Shown: one piece after another, positions 34,637 to 41,700 of the stretch
Position numbering within the stretch: the stretch's first letter is position 1
Layout of the letters: each line of letters starts with the position of its first letter
NCBI GenBank assembly: GCA_965215545.1
Contig: OZ244066.1
Location: 3,070,201-3,134,200, forward strand
Direction of reading: 5' to 3'
Origin: MPNP01 sp965215545
GTDB lineage: Bacteria; Pseudomonadota; Alphaproteobacteria; Rhodobacterales; Rhodobacteraceae
Length of the DNA stretch: 64,000 nucleotides
The notes under the pieces: model-generated
Database searches by the model: none
What the model was told of the DNA's origin: nothing
Seen by the model: the letters and a program-made list of their open reading frames with translations, nothing else
Made by a program: the position numbers and the translations under genes

Positions 34637-35810
34637 CTTGCGGTTTGCCGATCAAGCGGCTGACCGTTGACTTGTCTCTTCCCGCAATCTCCCCGATATC
34701 GGCCAGGGTGAAGTTCAATGTTTTGTCGTTGTACATGACTCTGAACAGCTTTCCGGGCTTGGCAAAAAGCAGTTCCCGACGCTCGGGCTGGATACGGGCC
34801 GCGTTCAGGGCTGCAAACTGCCGGAGCGTTTCAAGCAGGCCATGCGGGGCCTCCTGCTGAATTGCCCTGGCTTTCTTGTAGCTGCGCACCAGAGATTCGA
34901 TTTCGGCACCTGTCGAGCCTTCGGCAAACCACGAGATGAGGCGGATATGGGTGTCAGGTGCTTGCACTGGTGGCATAAAGTGCCTTGCGATGGCTTCCCG
35001 CACCTGAAAATCAGGCCGCGGGATGTCCAGTTGGATCTCGAACCGCCGCCACACGGCGGGATCAAGCAGGGCTGGATGATTGGTTATACCGATAGTGAGA
35101 CCGATGTCCTTCCGCCCATCAAGATTCTGCAGCAGGGTATTGACAACCCGCTTGATCTCTCCGACTTCTTGCGGGTCATCGCGGACCTTGGCAATCGCGT
35201 CAAATTCATCCAGCAGCAGAATGCATCGATACCGGTTGGCAAAGGTGAACAGGTTGCCGATGTTGCGGGCGGTCGTGCCCAAGAACGATGACACGAGCCC
35301 ATCCAGTCTGATCAAAACAACTGGCAACATCAGTTCCCGGGCGATCCACAAGGCCAATCGAGTCTTGCCCGTGCCTGGGTCTCCATAAATCAGGCAGGTG
35401 TTGGATGGACTGATACTGACGGTCAAGAGTGCCTCACAGTTTTGCCACTCGCCGACGATGCTCTTGGTCGCCTGGGCCACAGTCGGGTTGAACAATGGGG
35501 CCGCCGCATTGATGTCTTCCGGGAAGATGATCTCAGCCAAGGGTGCCGCTGTTTCTTTGTCGACCGGGACCTGTGTGCTTCGATTGATGGCCTCACCCAA
35601 CGGGCCTGCCTTGGAGCGCATGATCCGGCTTGGTGCCATATCCTTCATCCGGTCGGCTGCTGACAGGACGCTGGCGAGTGATGCGGCCTGCTTCTTCTCG
35701 CCTTCTTTGGTCAGGGCCTCGCGAAGACGCTCCACCTGCTTGCGAAGCGCGGGTGTGGGTTGGGCCATTGCTGCCCGGCACAGTGCCTGAACAATCGGGA
35801 AGTGATCCAT
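34602..35810 (-). CDS. ietA: IetA-like AAA ATPase
   Basis: AAA-family ATPase of about 400 residues encoded directly upstream of a subtilisin-like protease, the arrangement of the IetAS system first described for plasmid maintenance in Agrobacterium and later found to protect against phage. The Walker A motif is YGDPGTGKT (near residue 145), Walker B is ILLLDEFDA, with sensor ITNHPALLDPAVWRRFE. The C-terminus carries LADIGEIAGRDKSTVSRLIG, a helix-turn-helix-like segment. An ATG at 35810 with GGAG upstream is preferred over the TTG two codons earlier. The ATPase itself appears intact although its partner is broken. Confidence 0.85.
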   Translation of the reverse strand: MDHFPIVQALCRAAMAQPTPALRKQVERLREALTKEGEKKQAASLASVLSAADRMKDMAPSRIMRSKAGPLGEAINRSTQVPVDKETAAPLAEIIFPEDINAAAPLFNPTVAQATKSIVGEWQNCEALLTVSISPSNTCLIYGDPGTGKTRLALWIARELMLPVVLIRLDGLVSSFLGTTARNIGNLFTFANRYRCILLLDEFDAIAKVRDDPQEVGEIKRVVNTLLQNLDGRKDIGLTIGITNHPALLDPAVWRRFEIQLDIPRPDFQVREAIARHFMPPVQAPDTHIRLISWFAEGSTGAEIESLVRSYKKARAIQQEAPHGLLETLRQFAALNAARIQPERRELLFAKPGKLFRVMYNDKTLNFTLADIGEIAGRDKSTVSRLIGKPQDGAKKKEATGG

Positions 35811-35934
35811 ATGCAATCTTGCTCCAATGCATGATTAAGGTTATTTTTGCATCTAACATACTATTTGTTGCAGTAAAGTCTGTTTTGTTGCATTTATGGA
35901 TTTTATGTTGGAATACTGAAAAGATAGGATTGAA

Positions 35935-36464
35935 ATGAGCGCAACCAAGAGACCCGAGGGCGCAGCTGGCGAGGATACGCGGTTCGCGATCGAGGAGAGT
36001 GTCAACTCGCATCTTGAGCGCATGTTCATGCAGGCGGCAAAGAATGACGCGCTGGGCTACAGTATTGGACGCGCTTCCGGTCATGGGGCAGGCCCGTCCG
36101 AACACCGACGGTTCCAGGCATTGCGGGCCGAATGTGACGCTGCGGTCAGCTTTCATGCCGGGCGGGCGTTGGACCTTGCCTTGCAACTGTTCTTCGCCGT
36201 GACTTCCAACCAGATCTTTGGGAGGGCGTCCAGAGAGAATCCGGGGGCAGACCCGATCGGTATAGTCATGGAGTCCTTAAGGAATCTTCAAAGCCCGGCG
36301 GGGTCGGCAAGGACCTCCTCACCCAGGCCCTTGAGCCTGCCTACCAAACTGCATTGCACAAGGGCGTTACAGATGTTGCGGGGAAGGACGGTAGGATCAT
36401 CGAGTCATTCGTTTCAGCCCCCACTTCCAGTCCGGGGTGCAACGACCGGGGGGTCAACCGGTGA
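35935..36464 (+). pseudogene. Unknown gene with one frameshift, divergent from ietA
   Basis: The first 108 codons (EDTRFAIEESVNSHLERMFM..., SEHRRFQALRAECDAAV, GRALDLALQLFFAVTSN) look coding. Near 36262 the coding signal passes to another frame, which continues HGVLKESSKPGGVGKDLL, ALEPAYQTALHKGVTDVAGKDGRIIESF and stops at 36464. Merged, it would give about 175 residues, mostly helical, without a recognised family. It lies 120 bases from and divergent to ietA in an AT-rich intergenic region, so it may belong to the same defence locus. The frameshift may be real decay or a sequence error. Confidence 0.5.
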
Positions 36465-36652
36465 TCCCGCCCTTGGCCCGCAATTGCAGGGTTGCGGCCC
36501 TCTGGCAGCCCATCGATCCCGTCATTCGTGAGCATAACGGAGCCCTGAGGGTCCGGCAAGGACCCGCGGATCGGGCGGGATCGGCAATGTGCTGGGGGCA
36601 GGGTGAGACTTGCGGCTCCTCGCCCCGGGGTGCCGATCCTGATCGTGTGTCA

Positions 36653-36727
<75 letters not shown>

Positions 36728-36844
36728 TGAACCAAGACCAATGCAGCCACGGCAAATCCGCAAGCAGAATGTCAGTACCCTGCGGTGGCGATTTACATTT
36801 CAGGCAAACGAGAAACATGCCCGAAAACAGCCGTTGCAGCGAGA

Positions 36845-37531
36845 TTACCCGCCGATTTGTCTCTCCAACTCGCTGTTCAGTTTCTGCGAATAACCTTCAT
36901 TCTTGATCCTTGCCAAGAACTCCATCAGGTGTTTGGATTGTTTCTCCGATGGTATTTTTTTGGGGATCTGCAATGCGACGCGCAGAATTCCATCATCCTT
37001 GCTGGAAAGGAGGCGCCGTTCAGTCGCCCAAGCATGAAGATCACGCCAGAAGTCCGTGCCCGCATTCACCACCGCGGTTTGCACTTCAATTCCATTCAGG
37101 ATTTTCCAGTCTTTCTTGCCTACACGTTCATTTTCAGCCACTTCCTTCAGGGAGATTAATTCCCCGATAAATTCATCAGGGAGTTCCACTTTCATGTCTC
37201 TTATTCTTGCCCAGCAAGCCTGTTTCTTGGCCCACTCGGTTATGTTGCTTATCCCCTCGTGCGGTTTGGTTAGCACCTTGCAAACATCATGAGCAACCAG
37301 AGATATCGCCTCGCTCATGGCTTCAGAGACTGCCTGATGCCTCCAAATATCCCGGAAATTGACAGATCTCTTAATCAGGATGACTTCGTGCGCAATCCGC
37401 GAGATCGTATAGGCTACGATATTTGCGCGATAACCGCCTTGGTACCACGGCTGATTGGAAACAATTTTCTCGGTAGATTTGAAAACAATCGCCTTGGCAA
37501 CGACTTCCCTGAAATAGTCCTCGTTAAATTT
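36845..37531 (-). pseudogene. C-terminal fragment of an AIPR-like phage-resistance protein
   Basis: Reading leftward from the edge of the inverted-repeat element, the frame gives KFNEDYFREVVAKAIVFKST, SNQPWYQGGYRANIVAYTIS, then ISNITEWAKKQACWARI and GIEVQTAVVNAGTDFWRDL, ending at 36845. The WYQGGYRANIV and EWAKKxACW blocks match what I know of the C-terminal part of AIPR (abortive infection phage resistance) proteins, which usually exceed 550 residues; here about 229 remain. There is no start: a TAA within the element's terminal repeat lies immediately upstream. An internal ATG at 37318 exists but would drop the conserved block. The 5' part of the gene is missing from the window. Confidence 0.65.
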
Positions 37532-37572
37532 GGGGGATTATATACCTAACTACAGTAAAAACAGAAAAATAA
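37526..37572. repeat. Left terminal inverted repeat of the 4.16-kb element with flanking AAATTT
   Basis: Starting with AAATTT and GGGGGATTATATACCT, this 47-base AT-rich segment matches the reverse complement of 41654-41700 with only two or three mismatches; beyond it the two ends diverge. AAATTT is palindromic and lies just outside the GGGGG end on both sides, so it can be read as a 6-bp target duplication. Confidence 0.85.
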
Positions 37573-37773
37573 ACAGAACTTAACAAAATCCACTTTTACT
37601 AATCACCCCTATACCCGCCCTTATAGAGAGGCGAAAATTACCACAGCCCCGACAAGGCGACTGCAATCAGTTGCTGTGGTCTTGGGTTTTCAACACAAGG
37701 GACAGCATCAGTGGCCAGTGGCTGCTAATCTTTGGGAAGATCTGTGAGCATTGAACTCCTCCATATGAAACAG

Positions 37774-37798
37774 AAAAAGGGGCGGTGATTATCGCCCC
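37774..37798 (-). terminator. Rho-independent terminator after the exported-protein gene
   Basis: On the minus strand GGGGCG-ATAATCAC-CGCCCC forms a 6-bp stem followed by TTTTT, 26 bases past the stop codon at 37824. Confidence 0.85.
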
Positions 37799-37823
37799 TT
37801 CATGTGCGTCTGATCTGTCTGCG

Positions 37824-38474
37824 TCACGAAGAAGGCGGACAGGTCCCCCCGTAGGCCAACCACCGCGAACCGTGCATCTTCAGGTAACGATTGTTCACCT
37901 GAACGCGCAGGTGACGCGAGTCCGCAGTAAGTCGCCCCTCCCAGCCGTGTTGATTGAAGGTCCGGTTTGCTCTGCACCAGTTGGTGGGTTGATTAGAACT
38001 ATAAAAGTCACAGTTTTCGTTTCCACCTTTAGCAGGGATCAGCGCGAAATTGTTGTTTCGATCGTAACGATGCGGCGTCCGCTCTCCGCTCTCCAAAGTG
38101 AGCGATGGGCCGGTGGCCAGTCGGCTCCACCTGTCGAGATCGTTGTGATCGGTATCTTCGGGAAGGCGGTGCCTCTGGACCCAGATCTCTCCCCTCGCGG
38201 ATCCCGTTGTTGGTCTGATGTTCGGGTTTGATGGAATCACGATGGTGCCCGTGACCTTGATACAGACACCTGTGCGGCCCGCTGAATCGCGCAGGTAGAG
38301 GTCCGGCAATGCCGCGGCATAGGTTCCGCTGATCATCCCGTCATCCCGCGCCGGCGGGTCGCTAACCGGTTTGGCCAGGGCCGGGGGTGTCAACCCTCCC
38401 CAAACCATCACTGCCGCCACCAGTGCAAGACGCATGGGGGTCAGCAACATCGCTCGATGGGCTATTGCCTTCAT
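37824..38474 (-). CDS. Exported protein of unknown function carried by the element
   Basis: A signal peptide (RLALVAAVMVWGGLTPPALA) precedes about 180 mature residues. The mature part starts PVSDPPARDDGMISGTYAAA and contains an extended, Asp/Asn/Arg-rich middle (HRLPEDTDHNDLDRWSRL, RYDRNNNFALIPAKGG) and cysteines at GVCIKV, NCDFYS, WCRAN and TCPPSS. It reads like a small beta-rich secreted protein but matches no family I know. AGGAG precedes the ATG, and the terminator downstream confirms a self-contained transcription unit. Its GC-rich coding differs from the AT-rich element ends, so it is probably a passenger captured from a high-GC host. Confidence 0.75.
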   Translation of the reverse strand: MKAIAHRAMLLTPMRLALVAAVMVWGGLTPPALAKPVSDPPARDDGMISGTYAAALPDLYLRDSAGRTGVCIKVTGTIVIPSNPNIRPTTGSARGEIWVQRHRLPEDTDHNDLDRWSRLATGPSLTLESGERTPHRYDRNNNFALIPAKGGNENCDFYSSNQPTNWCRANRTFNQHGWEGRLTADSRHLRVQVNNRYLKMHGSRWLAYGGTCPPSS

Positions 38475-38721
38475 CGCTCAATCTCCTTTTCGATAGCAAG
38501 CAGGTCCGGCAATGGTGCCGGGTTGTGCTATCATCCAAGGAAATCGTGGAATACCTGCCTATTCGCCAAGGCTCAGGGAGCAACCCCTTCGCCGGGTATA
38601 CGGCTGTTGTATTCAGCAGGCAACCCGACAGAGCGGGTTTCCTTGCGATGATAGCGGGATCAAGTATTCAGGAAGGCCATTGCGTTGTCAAGCGGCCAAG
38701 CAAAAAAACGAAAACCCTTCA

Positions 38722-38766
38722 ACCCCCGCACACAACCATCCACTGGGGACAGTCATGTGCGGGGGT
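38722..38766 (-). terminator. Hairpin terminator after the 53-codon gene
   Basis: An 11-bp perfect inverted repeat (ACCCCCGCACA / TGTGCGGGGGT) with a 23-base loop starts ten bases beyond the stop at 38776 on the minus strand and is followed by a T-rich stretch (TTTTCGTTTTTTT). This fits a rho-independent terminator. Confidence 0.7.
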
Positions 38767-38775
38767 GGGTCAAAC

Positions 38776-38937
38776 TCAACCGCCATCGGTCGAGTTCACT
38801 CGATACAGTTTCGAGGGCTTGACCTTCGACACATCTTTCAGATGCCGAATTCTCAACTCCTCAAACCCATAGGCCAGTGCAGACAAGACAACTTGCGCTG
38901 TCACCTGCCTGACAATCAAAAGAGCCATCGAACTCAT
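38776..38937 (-). CDS. 53-residue protein of unknown function, beside the transposase
   Basis: An ATG preceded by AAAGGAGAGAA opens 53 codons: MSSMALLIVRQVTAQVVLSA, then FEELRIRHLKDVSKVKPSKL and YRVNSTDGG. A hydrophobic first half and basic second half suggest a small membrane-associated or nucleic-acid-binding peptide. A hairpin terminator follows directly. About 70 bases upstream lies a 31-base sequence also found upstream of the ISXO2-type transposase, in the same orientation, so both genes probably share a promoter or operator type. No family is recognised. The combination of ribosome site, repeat and terminator is the reason for calling such a short gene. Confidence 0.6.
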   Translation of the reverse strand: MSSMALLIVRQVTAQVVLSALAYGFEELRIRHLKDVSKVKPSKLYRVNSTDGG

Positions 38938-39006
38938 CGGTTCTCTCCTTTGGTGAAGGTTGACGGTCCATGTTCAATCCATCGGTCTCCTTTCTCGGTT
39001 GCTCTC

Positions 39007-39037
39007 TTTGTGTAGGTACCCGGATTTCCGCAGTTTT
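39007..39037 (-). repeat. Direct repeat copy 1, upstream of the 53-codon gene
   Basis: This 31-base sequence (TTTGTGTAGGTAC...CGCAGTTTT on the plus strand) recurs in the same orientation at 40102-40132 with about seven differences. Read leftward it ends in TACACAAAG, a plausible -10 region before the small gene. Confidence 0.65.
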
Positions 39038-39079
39038 GACGGGGGCCCGTAAGCCCCCGATCAGGTCGTGAATGGTCAA

Positions 39080-40051
39080 TCAGACCGCCGTCGGGTTGGC
39101 CCCGCTGTCCTTGCCGTTGTCGGCAATCAACGACCTGTACATCAACCGCCTGCCCACCATGCGGGCCACGATCTCCTCCATCTGTTCGATGGTGTTGCCC
39201 TCGCGGAGGTTGTGCCGACTGGCGTATTCATCGATGTAGCGTTGCAGATGCTTCTTCGACATCTTGTGGTACACACCCTTCTGCCCCCGCTTGAACATCG
39301 CCCAGAAGCCTTCGATGCCATTGGTGTGGATACCACCATCGACATACTGGCCCTGCCCGTGATTGACACTGGCATGGTTGGCCAGTCCACGATAGGCGGC
39401 ATTCTCATCGGTGTACTTGACCGCTTCCGGCGGCGCATGGTCATGGACGAACCCCTGCAATGTGGCCCGCCTGGTGTCTTCGACCACCTCGGCCACGATC
39501 CGGTTGGTGGCCCGGTCCTTCATGCCGGCCACGATGGCCTTGCCCACCCCGCCCCGGCCCGCCTTCAACTTCTGGCTGTCATGCTTGTTCTTTTCGAGAC
39601 CCCCGACATAGGTTTCATCGACCTCCACCGGCCCGGCCAGGTTCTTCAATTCCTCCGGCATCCCCTCCCGGATCCGGTGCAGCATGAACCAGGCCGACTT
39701 CTGGGTGATGCCCAGATCACGATGCAGTTTCATGGACGATACGCCCTTCAATGAAGTCAGTTGCAGATAGAGGGCAATCACCCACTTCTGCAGGCCCATG
39801 CGGGTGCCACCCATTGCTGTCCCGGTCTTGACGCTGAAGTACTTCCGACAGGCCTTGCAGCGATAGGGGGCCGGCTTGCGGGACACCCGTTCCTTGGTGT
39901 TGAACGATCCGCAGTGATGGCAATGGCGGCCCTCGGGCCAGATGACTTCCTCAAACCACTGTTCCGCCACTTCATCATTCGGAAAGCGGCGAAACAGGGC
40001 CATCAGGGTGATCCCGCCTCGATAGTGTTTGCCGGGTGCTTCCTGTGCCAT
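39080..40051 (-). CDS. IS1595-family (ISXO2-like) transposase
   Basis: The 323-residue protein has the ISXO2 organisation. An N-terminal zinc ribbon (CHHCGSFNTKERVSRKPAPYRCKAC shows the CxxC...CxxC pairs) is followed by YFSVKTGTAM and the DDE core with VEVDETYVGGLEKNKH (first Asp and the ETY motif), YTDENAAYRGL (second Asp) and HTNGIEGFWAMFKRG (N-x-E-G-F-W, replacing the third acidic residue by the family's N/E pattern). A good AGAGGAGA ribosome site precedes the ATG. It lies inside the 4.16-kb inverted-repeat element and is intact. The 31-base repeat upstream of it is shared with the neighbouring small gene. Confidence 0.92.
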   Translation of the reverse strand: MAQEAPGKHYRGGITLMALFRRFPNDEVAEQWFEEVIWPEGRHCHHCGSFNTKERVSRKPAPYRCKACRKYFSVKTGTAMGGTRMGLQKWVIALYLQLTSLKGVSSMKLHRDLGITQKSAWFMLHRIREGMPEELKNLAGPVEVDETYVGGLEKNKHDSQKLKAGRGGVGKAIVAGMKDRATNRIVAEVVEDTRRATLQGFVHDHAPPEAVKYTDENAAYRGLANHASVNHGQGQYVDGGIHTNGIEGFWAMFKRGQKGVYHKMSKKHLQRYIDEYASRHNLREGNTIEQMEEIVARMVGRRLMYRSLIADNGKDSGANPTAV

Positions 40052-40101
40052 AGTGAATTCTCCTCTTGGTATGACATGGTGAAGAGAACGTCTGTGCGTT
40101 C

Positions 40102-40132
40102 TTTGTATAGGTACTTGATATTTCGCAGTTTT
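40102..40132 (-). repeat. Direct repeat copy 2, upstream of the transposase
   Basis: Matches 39007-39037 in the same orientation and lies 50 bases before the transposase ATG. Read leftward it contains TATACAAAG, a possible -10 element. The adjacent CGCAG-TTTT-CTGCG palindrome (40124-40137) could be an operator. Confidence 0.65.
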
Positions 40133-40311
40133 CTGCGCTTGTGCTTAAGGCAGCCAAGGCTACCGCTGCGATGGGGCGATTCAGGGCGGCGCACGCGATC
40201 TGGGCGCGTTGAGTCCTTTACGGACTTATGTCAGTAGTATTGACATATCCTTTGTGGGTGTCAAGGGTTTTTACAATTTCCTTGACATTATTGAGTAAAA
40301 ATGCTCGACAG

Positions 40312-40332
40312 TCATAGAGGCACTCCCTCTAT
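40312..40332. promoter_or_regulatory. Promoter region with palindrome before the membrane/coiled-coil gene
   Basis: CATAGAGG-CACTC-CCTCTATG is a perfect 8-bp inverted repeat about 40 bases before the start at 40371. TTGACATTATTGAG and TTGACATATCC lie just upstream and look like -35 hexamers in this AT-rich stretch. The palindrome could be an operator. Confidence 0.4.
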
Positions 40333-40370
40333 GATCGGAGCACTTTGATATTAGAAAGAAGGTTCTGAGG

Positions 40371-40721
40371 GTGATTAAGCAAACTGAAGCAAATGGGTTC
40401 AACCCGAAAAACTGGAGTCCAGATAGATGGATTTCGATTGTTGGTGCGTTAATCTCAACGGGTGTTTTAGTTGTTCTCCTAGCGGGGAATATTATATCAT
40501 CAAGGGACAGTCGTTTGTTGAGCATTGATAACAATATTAACGCAATTCGTGATGATAATGCGGCCTTTCGTGCTGAGGCCGCAGCAGATCGCCAAGCTTT
40601 TCAAGCTAGTATGGATGATTTCAAGAAACAAATACTAGGGCTAACAGACAGGCAAAGCAGACTTGAAGGGGTTGTTGATACAATCATTTTTGAGCGTTAC
40701 GGAATTGATGGCAGAGGTTAG
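40371..40721 (+). CDS. Small membrane protein with coiled coil, element passenger
   Basis: The 116-residue protein has one membrane segment (WISIVGALISTGVLVVLLAGNII, residues about 20-42) and then a heptad-rich helix (SIDNNINAIRDDNAAFRAEA, DDFKKQILGLTDRQSRLEG), a typical membrane-anchored coiled coil. The start is a GTG. Codon use is AT-rich, unlike the surrounding host genes but like the element ends. The stop lies six bases before the IS5-family insertion, so the gene seems complete. Function is unknown; such proteins can be immunity or membrane-targeting partners. Confidence 0.6.
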   Translation: MIKQTEANGFNPKNWSPDRWISIVGALISTGVLVVLLAGNIISSRDSRLLSIDNNINAIRDDNAAFRAEAAADRQAFQASMDDFKKQILGLTDRQSRLEGVVDTIIFERYGIDGRG

Positions 40722-40727
40722 GAACTA

Positions 40728-41614
40728 GGCTGTGTACTTAAATATTGACAGATCTGTCTGGAGCTGCGAGAGGAGCCAAAAAACCATCAGGCAGGAGCAG
40801 ACCCATGAGCGGACACCGCCACGACATGACCGATGCCGAGTGGGCGATCCTCCGCTCGGTGCTTCCCCAGAGACACCAGGGACCCCGCCGGATCCATGAC
40901 CGAAGGGTCATGGATGGTATCTTCTTCGTGTTGCGCACCGGCATCCCCTGGCGGGATCTCCCCGAACGCTACGGTCCCCACTCGACCTGTTTCAATCGCT
41001 ACAACCGCTGGAGCAGGAACGGCACCTGGGCCCGGATCATGCGGGCCCTGGCCGAGCGGACGGATGGTGATGGAGGCCCGGTCGGACCCGTGCGCCTGCG
41101 CATGCTGGACTCCTCCGTCGTGCGGGCCCACAAGCATGCTGCCGGGGCCCGCCGCGACGGCCCGCCGCCGCCGATCGGCCGGAGCCGTGGCGGTCGGACG
41201 ACCAAGGTCCATCTCGCCCTCAGCGGGACGGACGCGGTGCAGGCCCTGGTCCTGACCCCGGGTCAGGCCTCGGACTGTGCCCAGGCCGAGGCGCTGCTTG
41301 CCGACCTTCAGCCGGGGACGACCGTCCTCGGTGACAAGGCCCATGATGCCAATGCTGTCGTCCGGTGCATCGAACGGGCGGGGGGCCAGGCGAACATTCC
41401 CTCCCGGTCCTGCCGCAAGATCCCCCGGCCCTTTGACCGCACCCTGTACAAGGGTCGCAATCGGATCGAGCGGTTCTTCGGCAGGATCAAGGAATTCCGT
41501 CGCGTTGCCTCGCGCTACGACAAGACCGCCCGCAATTTCCTCTCGGCAATCCAGCTGACGGTCAGTCGCTTCCTGCTGCGGGCTCTGGCGAAGCAATTAA
41601 ATGGGTACACAGCC
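40728..41614 (+). mobile_element. IS5-family (IS427-like) insertion sequence
   Basis: An 887-bp element bounded by GGCTGTGTAC-type terminal inverted repeats, flanked by TA on both sides (CTA|GGC on the left, GCC|TAA on the right), consistent with a short TA target duplication. It contains a single transposase gene and is nested in the larger 4.16-kb element, so it arrived later. Confidence 0.85.
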
Positions 41615-41617
41615 TAA
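40805..41617 (+). CDS. IS5-family transposase
   Basis: Complete single-frame DDE transposase of 270 residues. The N-terminal DUF4096-type domain shows DAEWAILRSVLPQRHQGPRR and GIPWRDLPERYGPHSTCFNRY. The catalytic core has MLDSSVVRAHKHAAG (first Asp), TVLGDKAHDANAV (second Asp) and RNRIERFFGRIKEFRRVASRYDK (Glu with the Y-(2)-R-(3)-E-(6)-K signature). The stop codon TAA begins exactly at the first base after the right inverted repeat, so it is supplied by the target TA plus the next base. A degraded relative of the same C-terminus occurs at about 60.4 kb. Confidence 0.93.
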   Translation: MSGHRHDMTDAEWAILRSVLPQRHQGPRRIHDRRVMDGIFFVLRTGIPWRDLPERYGPHSTCFNRYNRWSRNGTWARIMRALAERTDGDGGPVGPVRLRMLDSSVVRAHKHAAGARRDGPPPPIGRSRGGRTTKVHLALSGTDAVQALVLTPGQASDCAQAEALLADLQPGTTVLGDKAHDANAVVRCIERAGGQANIPSRSCRKIPRPFDRTLYKGRNRIERFFGRIKEFRRVASRYDKTARNFLSAIQLTVSRFLLRALAKQLNGYTA

Positions 41618-41653
41618 TCTCCACGCAGCGGCGACAAATTTTTAAGCGTTTGT

Positions 41654-41700
41654 TTATTTTGCTGTTTTTACTGTAGTCAGGTATATAATCCCCCAAATTT
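41654..41700. repeat. Right terminal inverted repeat of the 4.16-kb element with flanking AAATTT
   Basis: Reverse complement of the left repeat at 37526-37572 with two or three mismatches. It supplies the last five codons and the stop of the truncated methyltransferase frame. Confidence 0.85.

Larger units (their letters stand above)
37532..41694. mobile_element. 4.16-kb transposable element with 41-bp core inverted repeats
   Basis: The region is bounded by near-perfect inverted repeats beginning GGGGGATTATATACC and flanked by AAATTT on both sides. Inside lie an exported protein gene, a 53-codon gene, an ISXO2-type (IS1595 family) transposase, a membrane/coiled-coil protein and a nested IS5-family insertion. 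The transposase with passenger genes is the best candidate for moving the whole unit, but IS1595 members normally make 8-bp target repeats, so this assignment is an inference. The AT-rich ends contrast with the GC-rich host. Left of it is the AIPR-like fragment, right of it the truncated methyltransferase. Confidence 0.65.

Noticed and set aside
39007..40132. The 31-base repeats as terminal inverted repeats of an ISXO2-type element
   Set aside because: They are in direct, not inverted, orientation, and each lies upstream of a gene, which fits promoters or operators better.
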